From an uncultured Collinsella sp. (GTDB lineage: Bacteria; Actinomycetota; Coriobacteriia; Coriobacteriales; Coriobacteriaceae), in NCBI GenBank assembly GCA_902490305.1, contig CABUDI010000002.1, forward strand, positions 1 to 64,000: DNA of 64,000 nt, given 5' to 3'. A program made the position numbers and the translations under genes. The notes beneath the pieces were generated by a model that saw only the letters and a list, made by a program, of their open reading frames with translations, ran no database searches and was not told where the DNA came from. Shown here one piece after another: positions 1-8,198 of this stretch. Numbering within the stretch: position 1 is the stretch's first letter; every line of letters begins with the position of its first letter.

Positions 1-8
1 CACGCAAA

Positions 9-31
9 GGAAAGCACTTAATGTGCTTTCC
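9..31. terminator. 9-bp perfect hairpin at window edge
   Basis: The arms GGAAAGCAC (9-17) and GTGCTTTCC (23-31) pair perfectly around a 5-nt loop. There is no long T-run, so it may be a weak terminator or processing hairpin of a gene outside the window. Confidence 0.35.
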
Positions 32-126
32 GTCTTGCGCAGGACTGTAGAGCAGCAAACTTAACCCCCGCCCCCAGCCCCGGAGACCCTCCCGGAGGGG
101 CCCAAAAAATATTTTCAAAAAAGTTG

Positions 127-156
127 TTGCGCACCGGACAGACTTCTGTGTATACT
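127..156 (+). promoter_or_regulatory. promoter of tRNA-Asp
   Basis: A -35 like TTGCGC (127-132) and a -10 TATACT (151-156) are 18 nt apart. The -10 lies 46 nt before the mature 5' end of the tRNA, which fits a short precursor leader. Confidence 0.55.
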
Positions 157-202
157 AATCCCCGCAGCGCACGCGAGCGGAAACAAACGCGAACGACTGC
201 CT

Positions 203-280
<78 letters not shown>

Positions 281-290
281 ACGCAATTAA

Positions 291-317
291 AGCCACGTCT
301 TCGGACGTGGCTTTTTG
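291..317 (+). terminator. rho-independent terminator of tRNA-Asp
   Basis: AGCCACGTC (291-299) pairs with GACGTGGCT (304-312) around a TTCG tetraloop, and a short T-run follows. Confidence 0.85.
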
Positions 318-639
318 CGTTTGATGCACTTTGTTTCGACAGAACGATCGCCCCGGTGCATCTTCGCCCAGAATCCCTGCGCCTTCGGGAACGCAAGTAA
401 AATCTAATAAGTATATCTGTCTGAACAACAGCTTTGTTGCGCAACACCTGTTCTACGAGACAGGGGGTTAGGTTATACTAAATTGCACTGTGCGCCGCAT
501 TTGATGCATTTCGCTCCAAGCGCGGCACTCAGTGGATATCCGATTTACCATTTGGATGTCCTGGCGGTCATTTAGCGTCTCAACACAAGCTCGGCCCCGG
601 AGCTCGTTCGAGCTGTTCGTATTCCTTGAAAGGGGAAAA
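318..639 (+). promoter_or_regulatory. noncoding leader and likely promoter of the Rrf2 gene
   Basis: This 322-bp stretch holds no convincing gene. A possible promoter is TTCTAC (451-456) with TATACT (474-479), 17 nt apart, leaving a leader of about 155 nt. I found no clear palindromic Rrf2 operator by eye. Confidence 0.4.
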
Positions 640-1125
640 ATGGACATATCGAGGAAGACTGATTACGCCCTTCGTATGCTGGCGATGCTTGCCGAGGATC
701 CGGAGTGCTTACTTTCTGTTCGCACCGCTGCCGAAGAGGTCAATGTTCCGTATTCGTTTGCCCGCTCGATTCAGCACGGTTTGGTCCAGGCCGGTATTGT
801 GGAGAGCCTGCGTGGCGTCCACGGTGGCATGCGTCTCAAGGTCAGTCCGGACGACGTCACTATCCGCCAGGTCGTCGAGGCCGTTCAGGGTCCTATGGTT
901 ATGAACGATTGCACCGCGCCCGATGGTGACTGTGCGCGCATGGGCGCGTGCTGCTATCATCCCCTGTGGGCCGGAGCCCAGGCGTTGATGCGCGACTACC
1001 TCGATTCCGTTTCGCTCGGCGACATCGTCGCTCACCGCCAGTTCCCAGCCGTCGATCCCAAGTTCGCCGACCGCGAAGCGTTTCCCGAGTACGCCACCTG
1101 CGAGTGCGCTTACCGGGAGGAATAA
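640..1125 (+). CDS. Rrf2-family transcriptional regulator
   Basis: A 161-residue regulator with the typical Rrf2 opening MDISRKTDYALRML and a winged-helix domain over about residues 1-80. A cysteine group near residues 90-106 (C-x7-C-x5-CC) lies where IscR and NsrR bind an Fe-S cluster, so redox or NO sensing is plausible, though the exact ligand set is not established. The ATG at 640 was chosen because GAAAGGGGA precedes it and the Rrf2 motif begins there; the frame stays open upstream to 532. The DNA glycosylase gene starts 21 nt downstream, so the two may be co-transcribed. Confidence 0.85.
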   Translation: MDISRKTDYALRMLAMLAEDPECLLSVRTAAEEVNVPYSFARSIQHGLVQAGIVESLRGVHGGMRLKVSPDDVTIRQVVEAVQGPMVMNDCTAPDGDCARMGACCYHPLWAGAQALMRDYLDSVSLGDIVAHRQFPAVDPKFADREAFPEYATCECAYREE

Positions 1126-1146
1126 CGCCGCATAAGGAGCATAGCC

Positions 1147-2052
1147 ATGATTCAGGACCCCTTTCGTTCGATGATTCGTTCGGAAGGGGTCCTGCGTTAT
1201 CGTGACCTTCCGTGGCGCCGCACACGCGATCCGTACATCATTTGGCTTTCTGAGGTCATGCTGCAGCAAACGCAGGTGCCGCGTGTGGAGGCGCGCATGC
1301 CGGTGTGGCTCGATCGTTTTCCGACTGTGCAGGCGCTTGCCCAGGCCGCGCCTTCCGATGTTTTGGACGCTTGGCAGGGCATGGGCTACAACCGACGCGC
1401 TCTGGCGCTTCATGGGGCCGCTCAGCGCGTTGTAGAGGACTGGGACGGGGAGTTTCCGCGTGAGACGCGTGACTTGGTCGCTCTGCCTGGTATTGGCCCG
1501 GCAACGGCGCAGGGTATCCGGTCGTTTGCGTTTGACCTTCCGGGCGTGTATCTGGAGACCAATGTGCGCACAGTCTTTCTGCATCACTTCTTTCCCGATG
1601 TACCGGCTGTTCCCGATCGCGAGCTGGTGCCGCTGATCCAAGCCGCCTGTCCGGCGGCTCCCGGTGCAGCGACCGACGAGATCGCTCCCTTTGCCGTGCC
1701 GCTCGATGATGCCGACACGCCGCGCGCGTGGTATTACGCGTTGCTAGATTACGGCGCATATCTAAAAAAGACGTTGCCCAATCCGTCCAGGCGCTCGGCG
1801 GGCTATAGCCGTCAATCAAAGTTTGAGGGCTCGCGTCGCCAAAAGCGCGCGCATATCGTGCGTATGTTGCTGGCAGCGCGCGATGGCCAGCCGGCGGGGA
1901 TTACGCTTGCTGATGCCGTGGTGGGCGTTAACGAGATGGAAGCGGCGGCTGGGCGTGGGCCGGTCGAGCGCGACTTGATCGCGGGCATTCTAGCCGACCT
2001 GGAGCGTGAGGGCTTTTGCCGAGCTGAGGGCGATCGCTGGCTGAGCATCTAG
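1147..2052 (+). CDS. MutY-like HhH-GPD DNA glycosylase lacking the Fe-S cluster
   Basis: A 301-residue member of the endonuclease III/MutY superfamily. The MutY signature SEVMLQQTQV (residues 35-44) supplies the likely catalytic Glu36, and a helix-hairpin-helix with LPGIGPATA lies near residues 113-121. Where MutY has the catalytic Asp in LDGNV, this protein has LETNV (residues 136-140), a Glu. The usual C-x6-C-x2-C-x5-C cluster after the core is absent: the region around residues 200-220 has no cysteine. The MutY C-terminal NUDIX-like domain also seems absent; residues 225-301 look like a short winged-helix segment. A role in A/G mismatch repair is inferred from the family. RBS AAGGAG precedes the start, and an Rrf2 regulator lies just upstream. 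Confidence 0.75.
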   Translation: MIQDPFRSMIRSEGVLRYRDLPWRRTRDPYIIWLSEVMLQQTQVPRVEARMPVWLDRFPTVQALAQAAPSDVLDAWQGMGYNRRALALHGAAQRVVEDWDGEFPRETRDLVALPGIGPATAQGIRSFAFDLPGVYLETNVRTVFLHHFFPDVPAVPDRELVPLIQAACPAAPGAATDEIAPFAVPLDDADTPRAWYYALLDYGAYLKKTLPNPSRRSAGYSRQSKFEGSRRQKRAHIVRMLLAARDGQPAGITLADAVVGVNEMEAAAGRGPVERDLIAGILADLEREGFCRAEGDRWLSI

Positions 2053-2166
2053 CCCGTGCAAATCTGAAGAACAGGATTGTAAGGTTTAGATTTTCGGCAT
2101 GAGGGCATCCTAAAGACGAGGCCGCTCGAAGCCTACGGGCGGCATGCGTTGAAGGGAAGTACACCT

Positions 2167-2706
2167 ATGGATTTTGAGAATTCCCAAACCAAGAAGAACC
2201 TCGAGACCGCTTTTGCCGGTGAGTCCCAGGCACACACCAAGTATCGCTACTATGCATCCAAGGCCAAAAAGGACGGCTACGTTCAGATCTCGAATATTTT
2301 TGCCGAGACGGCGGGCAACGAGTCCGAGCACGCCAAGCTGTGGTTTAAGTATCTGCACGACGGCGCCGTCCCCGATACCCTGGACAATCTGCGTGATGCC
2401 GCTGCGGGCGAGAACTACGAGTGGACCACGATGTACGACGAGTTCGCCAAGACCGCCGAGGAGGAGGGTTTTGCCGAGATCGCTGAGAAGTTCCGTGGCG
2501 TCGCCGCCGTCGAGAAGGCCCACGAGGAGCGCTACAACAAACTCGTCGAGCGCATCGAGTCGGGCGAGGTGTTTGAGCGCGAGGGCGTAAAGGTGTGGAA
2601 GTGCCTGAACTGCGGGCACCTGCACGTTGGTGCTGAGGCGCCTGAGGTGTGCCCGGTGTGTAACCACCCGAAGGCGTACTTTGAGGAGCAGGTGGTGAAC
2701 TACTAG
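2167..2706 (+). CDS. rbr: rubrerythrin
   Basis: A 179-residue protein with an N-terminal ferritin-like diiron four-helix domain (Glu motifs around AFAGESQAHTKY, ETAGNESEHAKLW and AAVEKAHEERY) and a C-terminal rubredoxin-like Fe(SCys)4 domain (CLNCGHLH and CPVCNHP). Rubrerythrin reduces hydrogen peroxide in the cytoplasm of anaerobes using electrons from rubredoxin or NADH systems. The start at 2167 has GAAGGGAAG at good spacing; an in-frame TTG at 2149 overlaps that site and is rejected. The gene is monocistronic, with a strong terminator at 2883. Confidence 0.95.
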   Translation: MDFENSQTKKNLETAFAGESQAHTKYRYYASKAKKDGYVQISNIFAETAGNESEHAKLWFKYLHDGAVPDTLDNLRDAAAGENYEWTTMYDEFAKTAEEEGFAEIAEKFRGVAAVEKAHEERYNKLVERIESGEVFEREGVKVWKCLNCGHLHVGAEAPEVCPVCNHPKAYFEEQVVNY

Positions 2707-2737
2707 CGCGTGTTGCGGGCGTGGCGTTTGATGCGGA

Positions 2738-2829
2738 GCGCGGGGCGGGAGGCCGGATTGCCTTCCCTCCCCGCTCACGGCTTCGCAGGGTCGCGTTGAG
2801 GGAAGGCAATCCGGCCTCCCGCCCCGCGC
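2738..2829. repeat. 32-bp perfect inverted repeat with 28-nt loop
   Basis: The left arm (2738-2769) and right arm (2798-2829) are perfect reverse complements over 32 bp. The arms are very GC-rich with core GGCCGGATTGCCTTCCC. It lies between the rubrerythrin stop and its terminator and would form a very stable hairpin in the 3' UTR, possibly an RNA-stabilising or REP-like element. Confidence 0.8.
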
Positions 2830-2882
2830 CCCGGCGTTGAGTCGCCGCATGCTCGTTACAGAAAAGCTGATAATAAGTTTGT

Positions 2883-2910
2883 GTGCCGCCCCTTTGGGGC
2901 GGCACTTTTT
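2883..2910 (+). terminator. rho-independent terminator after rubrerythrin
   Basis: GTGCCGCCCC (2883-2892) pairs perfectly with GGGGCGGCAC (2896-2905) around a TTT loop, followed by five T. Confidence 0.9.
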
Positions 2911-3163
2911 GTGTGGGGTCCCTGTCTCCACAATTTTCGTCAAGCTTTTGGTTAGATTTTGGTTAGTTGGCGGGTTGGTGGAAGGGCAAAAGATTATTCG
3001 ACAAAAAAGCTCAGAGAAAGTGCTGGTAGGGGAGTTGTTGAGGTTTTCGATAGCTTTTGTCAACAAGAAACTTTGCGGCTATTGCTACGGATTGCGTTGC
3101 CGTGGCCTTGGCGGTGCGGGATGCTGGGCGTAAGCGTCGAATGCTCCGATTTTGGAGGCCAGC
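2911..3163. other. noncoding spacer with small hairpin
   Basis: The stretch before the next gene holds a small hairpin TGTGG/CCACA (2912-2932) whose loop carries TCCCTGT, a core also seen in other hairpins of this window. Otherwise I see nothing with coding potential. Confidence 0.4.
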
Positions 3164-3586
3164 ATGGACCTGTTTCTTGAGACTCCGCAGCAACAAGCCG
3201 AGCGCATGTTGCGCCAACAGCAACGGCTTATGGAGATGCAAATGCAAGGGGTAGCCGCTCAGCCCCCTGCGCAAAATGCCACGCCTGCGGTTTCGCCTGC
3301 GGGCAGATCGGCGCCAGAGAACTATTCCGTACAACAAGATTCATATGCGCAGGAGCTTGCGTTCGACAAGCGCCGCACGCGTCACCGCCGCGTGGGCCAG
3401 CGCCTGCGCACGTTAGCGATGATTGTGCTCATTCCGTTAGGACTTGCGGCGATTTTCTTGGTCTCGTATGCGTTCACCTGCATCCTCAACGGTGCCTCGC
3501 CCAGCGAAGTGCTCCAACATCTGTCAGCCCTCGGCCAGCGCCTAGGCGATGTCATAACAACCATTCGCGCCGGCTGGGAGAGTTAG
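3164..3586 (+). CDS. hypothetical single-pass membrane protein
   Basis: A 140-residue protein not assignable to a family by eye. The N-terminal 30 residues are rich in Gln and Met (QQQAERMLRQQQRLMEMQMQ), then comes a Pro/Ala-rich linker, a basic stretch (KRRTRHRR, about residues 70-77) and one strong transmembrane helix at about residues 84-108. The short C-terminal tail probably lies outside if the basic side is cytoplasmic. The ATG at 3164 has GGAGG five bases upstream. No operon partner is apparent. Confidence 0.6.
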   Translation: MDLFLETPQQQAERMLRQQQRLMEMQMQGVAAQPPAQNATPAVSPAGRSAPENYSVQQDSYAQELAFDKRRTRHRRVGQRLRTLAMIVLIPLGLAAIFLVSYAFTCILNGASPSEVLQHLSALGQRLGDVITTIRAGWES

Positions 3587-3709
3587 CGTTTGTCACATTA
3601 GGACTTCTAGGGTGTAGGGATTATCGCCACGAGTAGAATTCTTGCATCCTGTGGGTCCTGTCGTGCAACTGAATAGTATTATTAAAGATAAATAATAATA
3701 GGATTTGCT

Positions 3710-4240
3710 ATGTATAAGCAGGATTTAGAGCAGACTCTTTTGGGCATTGACGAAGAGGCGGAGCTGGAAATAGGTCCAAGAGACGACAGGCCGAGCGTTG
3801 TATTGGTGGGAGGAAGCGCCTTCATGCTAAACGATGTGACGAATCGGTCGGTTACACATGACATTGATGTGTTTGAGGCAGACAGGTGCCTCCGCGAGAT
3901 CATAGCTCGATACCCCGAGGTAAATGGTATGGCGGTGGCGTATTGTAATCAGATGCCATTCAATTACGAAGATCGTTTGATTCCCTTGGATATTGGCGCG
4001 CGTTTTATCAGGTACTTTACGCCATCCTTGGAGGACCTGGCGGTAATGAAGCTCTATGCCTACCGTCCGAACGACATCGTCGACCTCCATAGTCGAGCGT
4101 TTATCGACCGACTTGATTGGGATCTACTCGAGCGGCTTATATTCGACGATGGAGAGGCGCTGGCATCGTCGCCTTCGGAGCGGAGCTATCAAGAGATGGT
4201 CTGCGCATACAGGCAATACAAAAAGGAGGTGCTCGGTTGA
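3710..4240 (+). CDS. DUF6036-like nucleotidyltransferase, candidate toxin
   Basis: A 176-residue protein with the minimal nucleotidyltransferase signature: VGGSAFML at residues 33-40 and THDIDVF at 49-55, giving the Gly-Ser and Asp-x-Asp metal-binding residues. This resembles AbiEii/MenT-type and DUF6036 proteins, many of which are toxins that modify tRNA or other targets. The next gene overlaps it by 4 nt and carries a C-terminal helix-turn-helix, the layout of a toxin-antitoxin pair. The leader (3670-3705) is very AT-rich and the gene is less GC-rich than its neighbours, suggesting horizontal gain. The toxin role is inference. Confidence 0.65.
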   Translation: MYKQDLEQTLLGIDEEAELEIGPRDDRPSVVLVGGSAFMLNDVTNRSVTHDIDVFEADRCLREIIARYPEVNGMAVAYCNQMPFNYEDRLIPLDIGARFIRYFTPSLEDLAVMKLYAYRPNDIVDLHSRAFIDRLDWDLLERLIFDDGEALASSPSERSYQEMVCAYRQYKKEVLG

Positions 4241-4800
4241 ATCTGACTTTTGAGGGATTTTTGAAAGGCTATTGCCGAGAGCTATCCGGACAGCAGTCGC
4301 TGAGTTTTAGAAAACTGCTTGAGCAGGCGACGACGGTTGCGCCGCGCGTGGCGGAGCCTCTATTTTTGCTCGCTTTGGCGCAAGGAAAAGCCGAATACGT
4401 TCTGGGTTTATCCGAGGGCTCGTGGATGGAAGAAGATTACCGAGGCGTTTTGTCCTTGTACGATCAAGCGGGTGGCATGGCGTCTCTATGCGCCAAAAGC
4501 GAGCTCCCTAACCGTTATGCCAACGTTTGGCGTGCGTATAGGGCGGTGAAGGAAAAGCCAGTGGCGGACAGAAGGATCAACGCCCTGATGCGAAAGAGAA
4601 CATTGGGAGCGCTAGGAGAATCGGGCGTAACGCGCTACGGTCTCTGCCGCGATTTGAATCTGAATAAGGGAAACGTGTACGCATACTTAGCCGGCGATGA
4701 CTCAAAGGTGAGCAGGGAGACGGCGCGCCGCATTATGGAATATGCGGAGGAGAGGGGCACCCAAGAAGGGGCCGGGCGCCCGGTGGGTGTGGCGGGGTAA
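4237..4800 (+). CDS. HTH protein paired with nucleotidyltransferase, candidate antitoxin
   Basis: A 187-residue protein starting at TTG 4237, chosen because AAAAGGAGGT (4221-4230) ends 6 nt upstream and the start overlaps the preceding stop (TTGA). The N-terminal two thirds are helical and of unknown fold. The C-terminal part (about residues 122-172) looks like a Cro/XRE-type helix-turn-helix: LGESGVTRYGLCRDLNLNKG, then a recognition-like helix and SRETARRIMEY. Tight coupling to the nucleotidyltransferase suggests an antitoxin that also autoregulates. Confidence 0.55.
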   Translation: MNLTFEGFLKGYCRELSGQQSLSFRKLLEQATTVAPRVAEPLFLLALAQGKAEYVLGLSEGSWMEEDYRGVLSLYDQAGGMASLCAKSELPNRYANVWRAYRAVKEKPVADRRINALMRKRTLGALGESGVTRYGLCRDLNLNKGNVYAYLAGDDSKVSRETARRIMEYAEERGTQEGAGRPVGVAG

Positions 4801-4851
4801 GATTGATCGCGGTTTTGATTGATAATCGATTGGGTTTGTTGGGCGGAGTCT

Positions 4852-6207
4852 ATGTCTGCTATTGATATTGCGCTTGTTGTGATTGCCTTGGTGGCGGTGG
4901 GGGTTGCTGTGGTTTGCGTCCTGCAGCTTAGGGGCCTTCGTGCCGAGTTGCGAGAGCGTGGCGGCAACGATGCGGAGACGCTTGCGGCGCTCGAGCAGGC
5001 CAACAGCGCGCTCGATGCCCTCAACGTCGCGCTGGCAGAAACCCGCCGCACGGCAAACGCCATCGCGCAGCAGCAGACAACCGACGCCGCCGTAGAGCAG
5101 CAGCGCTACCTGACCATCGCGCGTGAGTTCTCGCAGGCTGGCGACCGTATGGACGACCTACGCCGTGAGACGGCCCAACAGCTTGGCGCCAACCGCGAGG
5201 GCATCGAGCACCGCCTGGACAAGGTGCGCGAGACGGTCAATGCCCAACTGGGTGCCATTCGCAAGGATAACAACGTGCAGCTCGATCAGATGCGCGCGAC
5301 GGTGGACGAGAAACTCTCCCGTACGCTCAACGACCGTCTGTCTGCATCGTTTAAGCAGGTGAGCGACCAGCTCGAGGCCGTGTACAAGGGCCTGGGCGAT
5401 ATGCAATCTATCGCCACTGGCGTGGGTGACCTTAAGCGCGTGCTGGGCAATGTGAAGGCGCGCGGCATTTTGGGCGAGGTGCAGCTGGGCGCGATCCTGG
5501 CGGACATCCTCACGTCCGACCAGTATCTGGAAAACGTGGCCACCAAGCCTGGCGCCTCGGAGCGCGTTGAGTTTGCCGTCAAGCTGCCGGTGGACGAGGG
5601 TGATCCCGTGCTGCTGCCGATTGACTCCAAGTTTCCCGGCGATGCGTACGAGCATCTGCTCGACGCCCAGGAGTCGGGCGACGCGGAGGCCGTCGCTGCT
5701 GCGCGCAAGACGCTCGACGCGATGGTGAAGCGTGAGGCCAAGGACATTTGCGAGAAGTACCTGAGCGTGCCCGCGACGACCAACTTTGGCATTCTGTTCG
5801 TGCCGTTTGAGGGTCTGTACGCCGAGGTCGTCAGCCGCCCCGGGCTTATCGAGACCCTGGGCCGCGACTATCACGTCAACGTTGCCGGCCCCAGCACCAT
5901 GGCGGCCATCCTCAACAGCCTGCAGATGAGCTATCAGACGTTTAGGCTGCAAAAACGCACCGATGACGTGCTGCGCGTGCTTTCCGCCGTCAAGGCTGAG
6001 CTGCCGCGCTATCAGGCGGCGCTGCGTCGCGCGCAGCAGCAGATCGAGACCGCGGGCAAGACGGTCGAGGGCATTATCACCACGCGCACCAACGTTATGG
6101 AGCGCAAGCTCAAGGACATCGACGCGCTGGAGGATGCCGAGGAGGCCGACGCGATCTTGGGGCTCACGTCCGCGGGCCTGCTCGCAGACCAAGAAGACGA
6201 GGGCTAG
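4852..6207 (+). CDS. rmuC: DNA recombination protein RmuC
   Basis: A 451-residue protein with an N-terminal membrane anchor (about residues 4-24), a long coiled coil (about 25-180) with repeated RE/EQ heptads, and the RmuC nuclease-like domain. The hallmark stretch runs from KARGILGEVQLGAILADIL through LPIDSKFPGDAYEHLL to NFGILFVPFEGLYAEV. RmuC limits recombination at inverted repeats, which is fitting in a genome this rich in them. The ATG at 4852 follows a GGCGGAG stretch and starts the hydrophobic anchor. It appears to be a single gene. Confidence 0.9.
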   Translation: MSAIDIALVVIALVAVGVAVVCVLQLRGLRAELRERGGNDAETLAALEQANSALDALNVALAETRRTANAIAQQQTTDAAVEQQRYLTIAREFSQAGDRMDDLRRETAQQLGANREGIEHRLDKVRETVNAQLGAIRKDNNVQLDQMRATVDEKLSRTLNDRLSASFKQVSDQLEAVYKGLGDMQSIATGVGDLKRVLGNVKARGILGEVQLGAILADILTSDQYLENVATKPGASERVEFAVKLPVDEGDPVLLPIDSKFPGDAYEHLLDAQESGDAEAVAAARKTLDAMVKREAKDICEKYLSVPATTNFGILFVPFEGLYAEVVSRPGLIETLGRDYHVNVAGPSTMAAILNSLQMSYQTFRLQKRTDDVLRVLSAVKAELPRYQAALRRAQQQIETAGKTVEGIITTRTNVMERKLKDIDALEDAEEADAILGLTSAGLLADQEDEG

Positions 6208-6332
6208 CCGCAACGGACGGCGGGGCGTCGGCGCAAGCGCGGGGCGCGGGCGCTTTTCGCATCGTGCTTGCCTGAAGTGCGCTTTAGTGTGCAACAATGG
6301 CGTTTCGCCCTATCAGACGCGAAAGGAAGCCC

Positions 6333-8135
6333 ATGTCTCAGAGAAACACCAGTCCGCTGAAACGCTCCACCGTGCGCCGCACGCTGCAGCGGTTTTGGGG
6401 TGTCACGCGCACGCAGCCGCTGATTGTCTTTCTCTCGGTGTTCTCGTCGGCGGGCTACATCTTTTTGCTGACGTTTGCCAATACCTATGTGATGGCCCTC
6501 ATTGTCGACCGCGTTCAAGCCGGTCCCGTGGCGGGTGATCAGGTGTTTGAGGTCTTCGGCCCCTATATCCTGGCGCTCGTACTCGTTAACCTGGTGGGCC
6601 AAATCCTCTCCAAGCTGCAGGACTACACCGTCTACAAGCTCGAGATTGCGGGCAACTATCACCTGGCGCGCCTGTGCTTCGACACGCTCTCCAATCAATC
6701 CATGACATTTCACACCAGCCGCTTTGGCGGATCGCTCGTGAGCCAGACGAGCCGTTTTATGAGCGGCTATACGGGGCTGGTCGACGTGACGGTGTATTCG
6801 CTCATCCCCACCATCACCTCGGTCATCTGCACGGTGGCGGCGCTCGCCCCGGTGGTGCCGACGTTTACCGTGATCCTGGTGTGCATCATGGCCGTCTACA
6901 TCGCGTTTGTCTGGCTTATGTACAAGCGCATCATGCCGCTTTCGGCCGCGACGTCCGCCGCGCAGAACAAGCTCTCGGGCGTGCTCTCCGACGCGGTCAC
7001 GAACATCTTGGCCGTCAAGACCTGCGGGCGCGAGGACTTTGAACGTGATCTGTTCGACGCCGCTGATCGTGCCGCGCGCGATGCCGAGACGGTCTCGATG
7101 CACGCCATGATGCAGCGCAACTTTACGACCTCGGGTCTTATCGTCATCACCATGGCCGTGGTGAGCGTATTCGTGGCGGGCGGCAACGCGTGGTTTGGCA
7201 TCTCGGCCGGCTCGCTCGTCATGATCTTTACCTACACCTATAACCTCACCATGCGTCTGAACTACGTGAGCTCCATGATGCAGCGCATCAACCGCGCGCT
7301 GGGCGATGCGGCCGAGATGACGCGCGTGCTGGACGAGCCGTGTCTGGTGGCAGACGACGAGAACGCCCCCGAGCTCAAGGTGAGCGAGGGCGCGATTGAT
7401 TTTGAGCACTTGAGCTTTGCATACCGTGATGCCGCGGCGGGCGAGAGCGTGTTCGACGACCTGACGCTCCATGTGGCGGCGGGCCAGCGCGTGGGCCTGG
7501 TGGGCAAATCGGGCTCGGGCAAGACGACGCTCACCAAGCTGTTGCTGCGCCTGGACGACGTACAGGGCGGCCGCGTGCTCGTGGACGGCCAGGATGTCTC
7601 GCGCTGCACACAGCAGAGCCTGCGCCGCCAGGTTGCCTACGTGCCGCAGGAGGCGCTGCTGTTCCACCGCTCCATTTGCGAGAATATCGCCTACGGCCGC
7701 CCCGACGCCACTGACGAGCAGATTCGCGAGGCTGCGCGCCTGGCCAACGCGACTGAGTTTATCGACCGCCTGCCCCATGGCTTTGACACCATGGTGGGCG
7801 AGCGCGGCGTTAAGCTTTCGGGTGGCCAGCGCCAGCGCGTTGCCATTGCCCGTGCCATCCTCACCGACGCGCCGATTCTGGTGCTCGACGAGGCGACCTC
7901 TGCCCTGGACAGTGAGTCCGAGGCGCTGGTGCAGGAGGCGCTCGAGAACCTGATGCGCGGCCGCACCTCCATTGTGGTGGCGCACCGCCTGTCCACCGTG
8001 GCGGCGCTCGACCGCATCGTGGTGCTGGCAGACGGCGAGATTGTCGAGGATGGCACCCATGCTCAGCTCGTCGAGGCGGGCGGCGAATACGCAAGCCTGT
8101 GGAGCCGCCAGACCGGCGCATTTTTGGAGGCGTAA
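6333..8135 (+). CDS. ABC transporter, fused permease and ATPase (MDR/lipid-export type)
   Basis: A 600-residue half-transporter with an N-terminal six-helix ABC exporter membrane domain (about residues 20-320) and a C-terminal ATPase: Walker A GKSGSGKTT (about 391-399), signature LSGGQRQR (about 496-503), Walker B ILVLDEA (about 515-521) and H-loop AHRLST. It should work as a dimer; with no partner half-transporter beside it, a homodimer is likely. The substrate cannot be told from sequence. The ATG at 6333 has GAAAGGAAG upstream. Confidence 0.9.
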   Translation: MSQRNTSPLKRSTVRRTLQRFWGVTRTQPLIVFLSVFSSAGYIFLLTFANTYVMALIVDRVQAGPVAGDQVFEVFGPYILALVLVNLVGQILSKLQDYTVYKLEIAGNYHLARLCFDTLSNQSMTFHTSRFGGSLVSQTSRFMSGYTGLVDVTVYSLIPTITSVICTVAALAPVVPTFTVILVCIMAVYIAFVWLMYKRIMPLSAATSAAQNKLSGVLSDAVTNILAVKTCGREDFERDLFDAADRAARDAETVSMHAMMQRNFTTSGLIVITMAVVSVFVAGGNAWFGISAGSLVMIFTYTYNLTMRLNYVSSMMQRINRALGDAAEMTRVLDEPCLVADDENAPELKVSEGAIDFEHLSFAYRDAAAGESVFDDLTLHVAAGQRVGLVGKSGSGKTTLTKLLLRLDDVQGGRVLVDGQDVSRCTQQSLRRQVAYVPQEALLFHRSICENIAYGRPDATDEQIREAARLANATEFIDRLPHGFDTMVGERGVKLSGGQRQRVAIARAILTDAPILVLDEATSALDSESEALVQEALENLMRGRTSIVVAHRLSTVAALDRIVVLADGEIVEDGTHAQLVEAGGEYASLWSRQTGAFLEA

Positions 8136-8198
8136 AGACCCCATACGTGGGACAATCGTGCCCATAGGTTTGTTATGCCGCTGAGCCGAGGAGTCGTT

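Noticed and set aside
61..120. C-rich stretch before tRNA-Asp as part of a gene
   Set aside because: It is low-complexity with a weak CCCTCC/GGAGGG hairpin and no coding signal; it may be the tail of an upstream terminator region.
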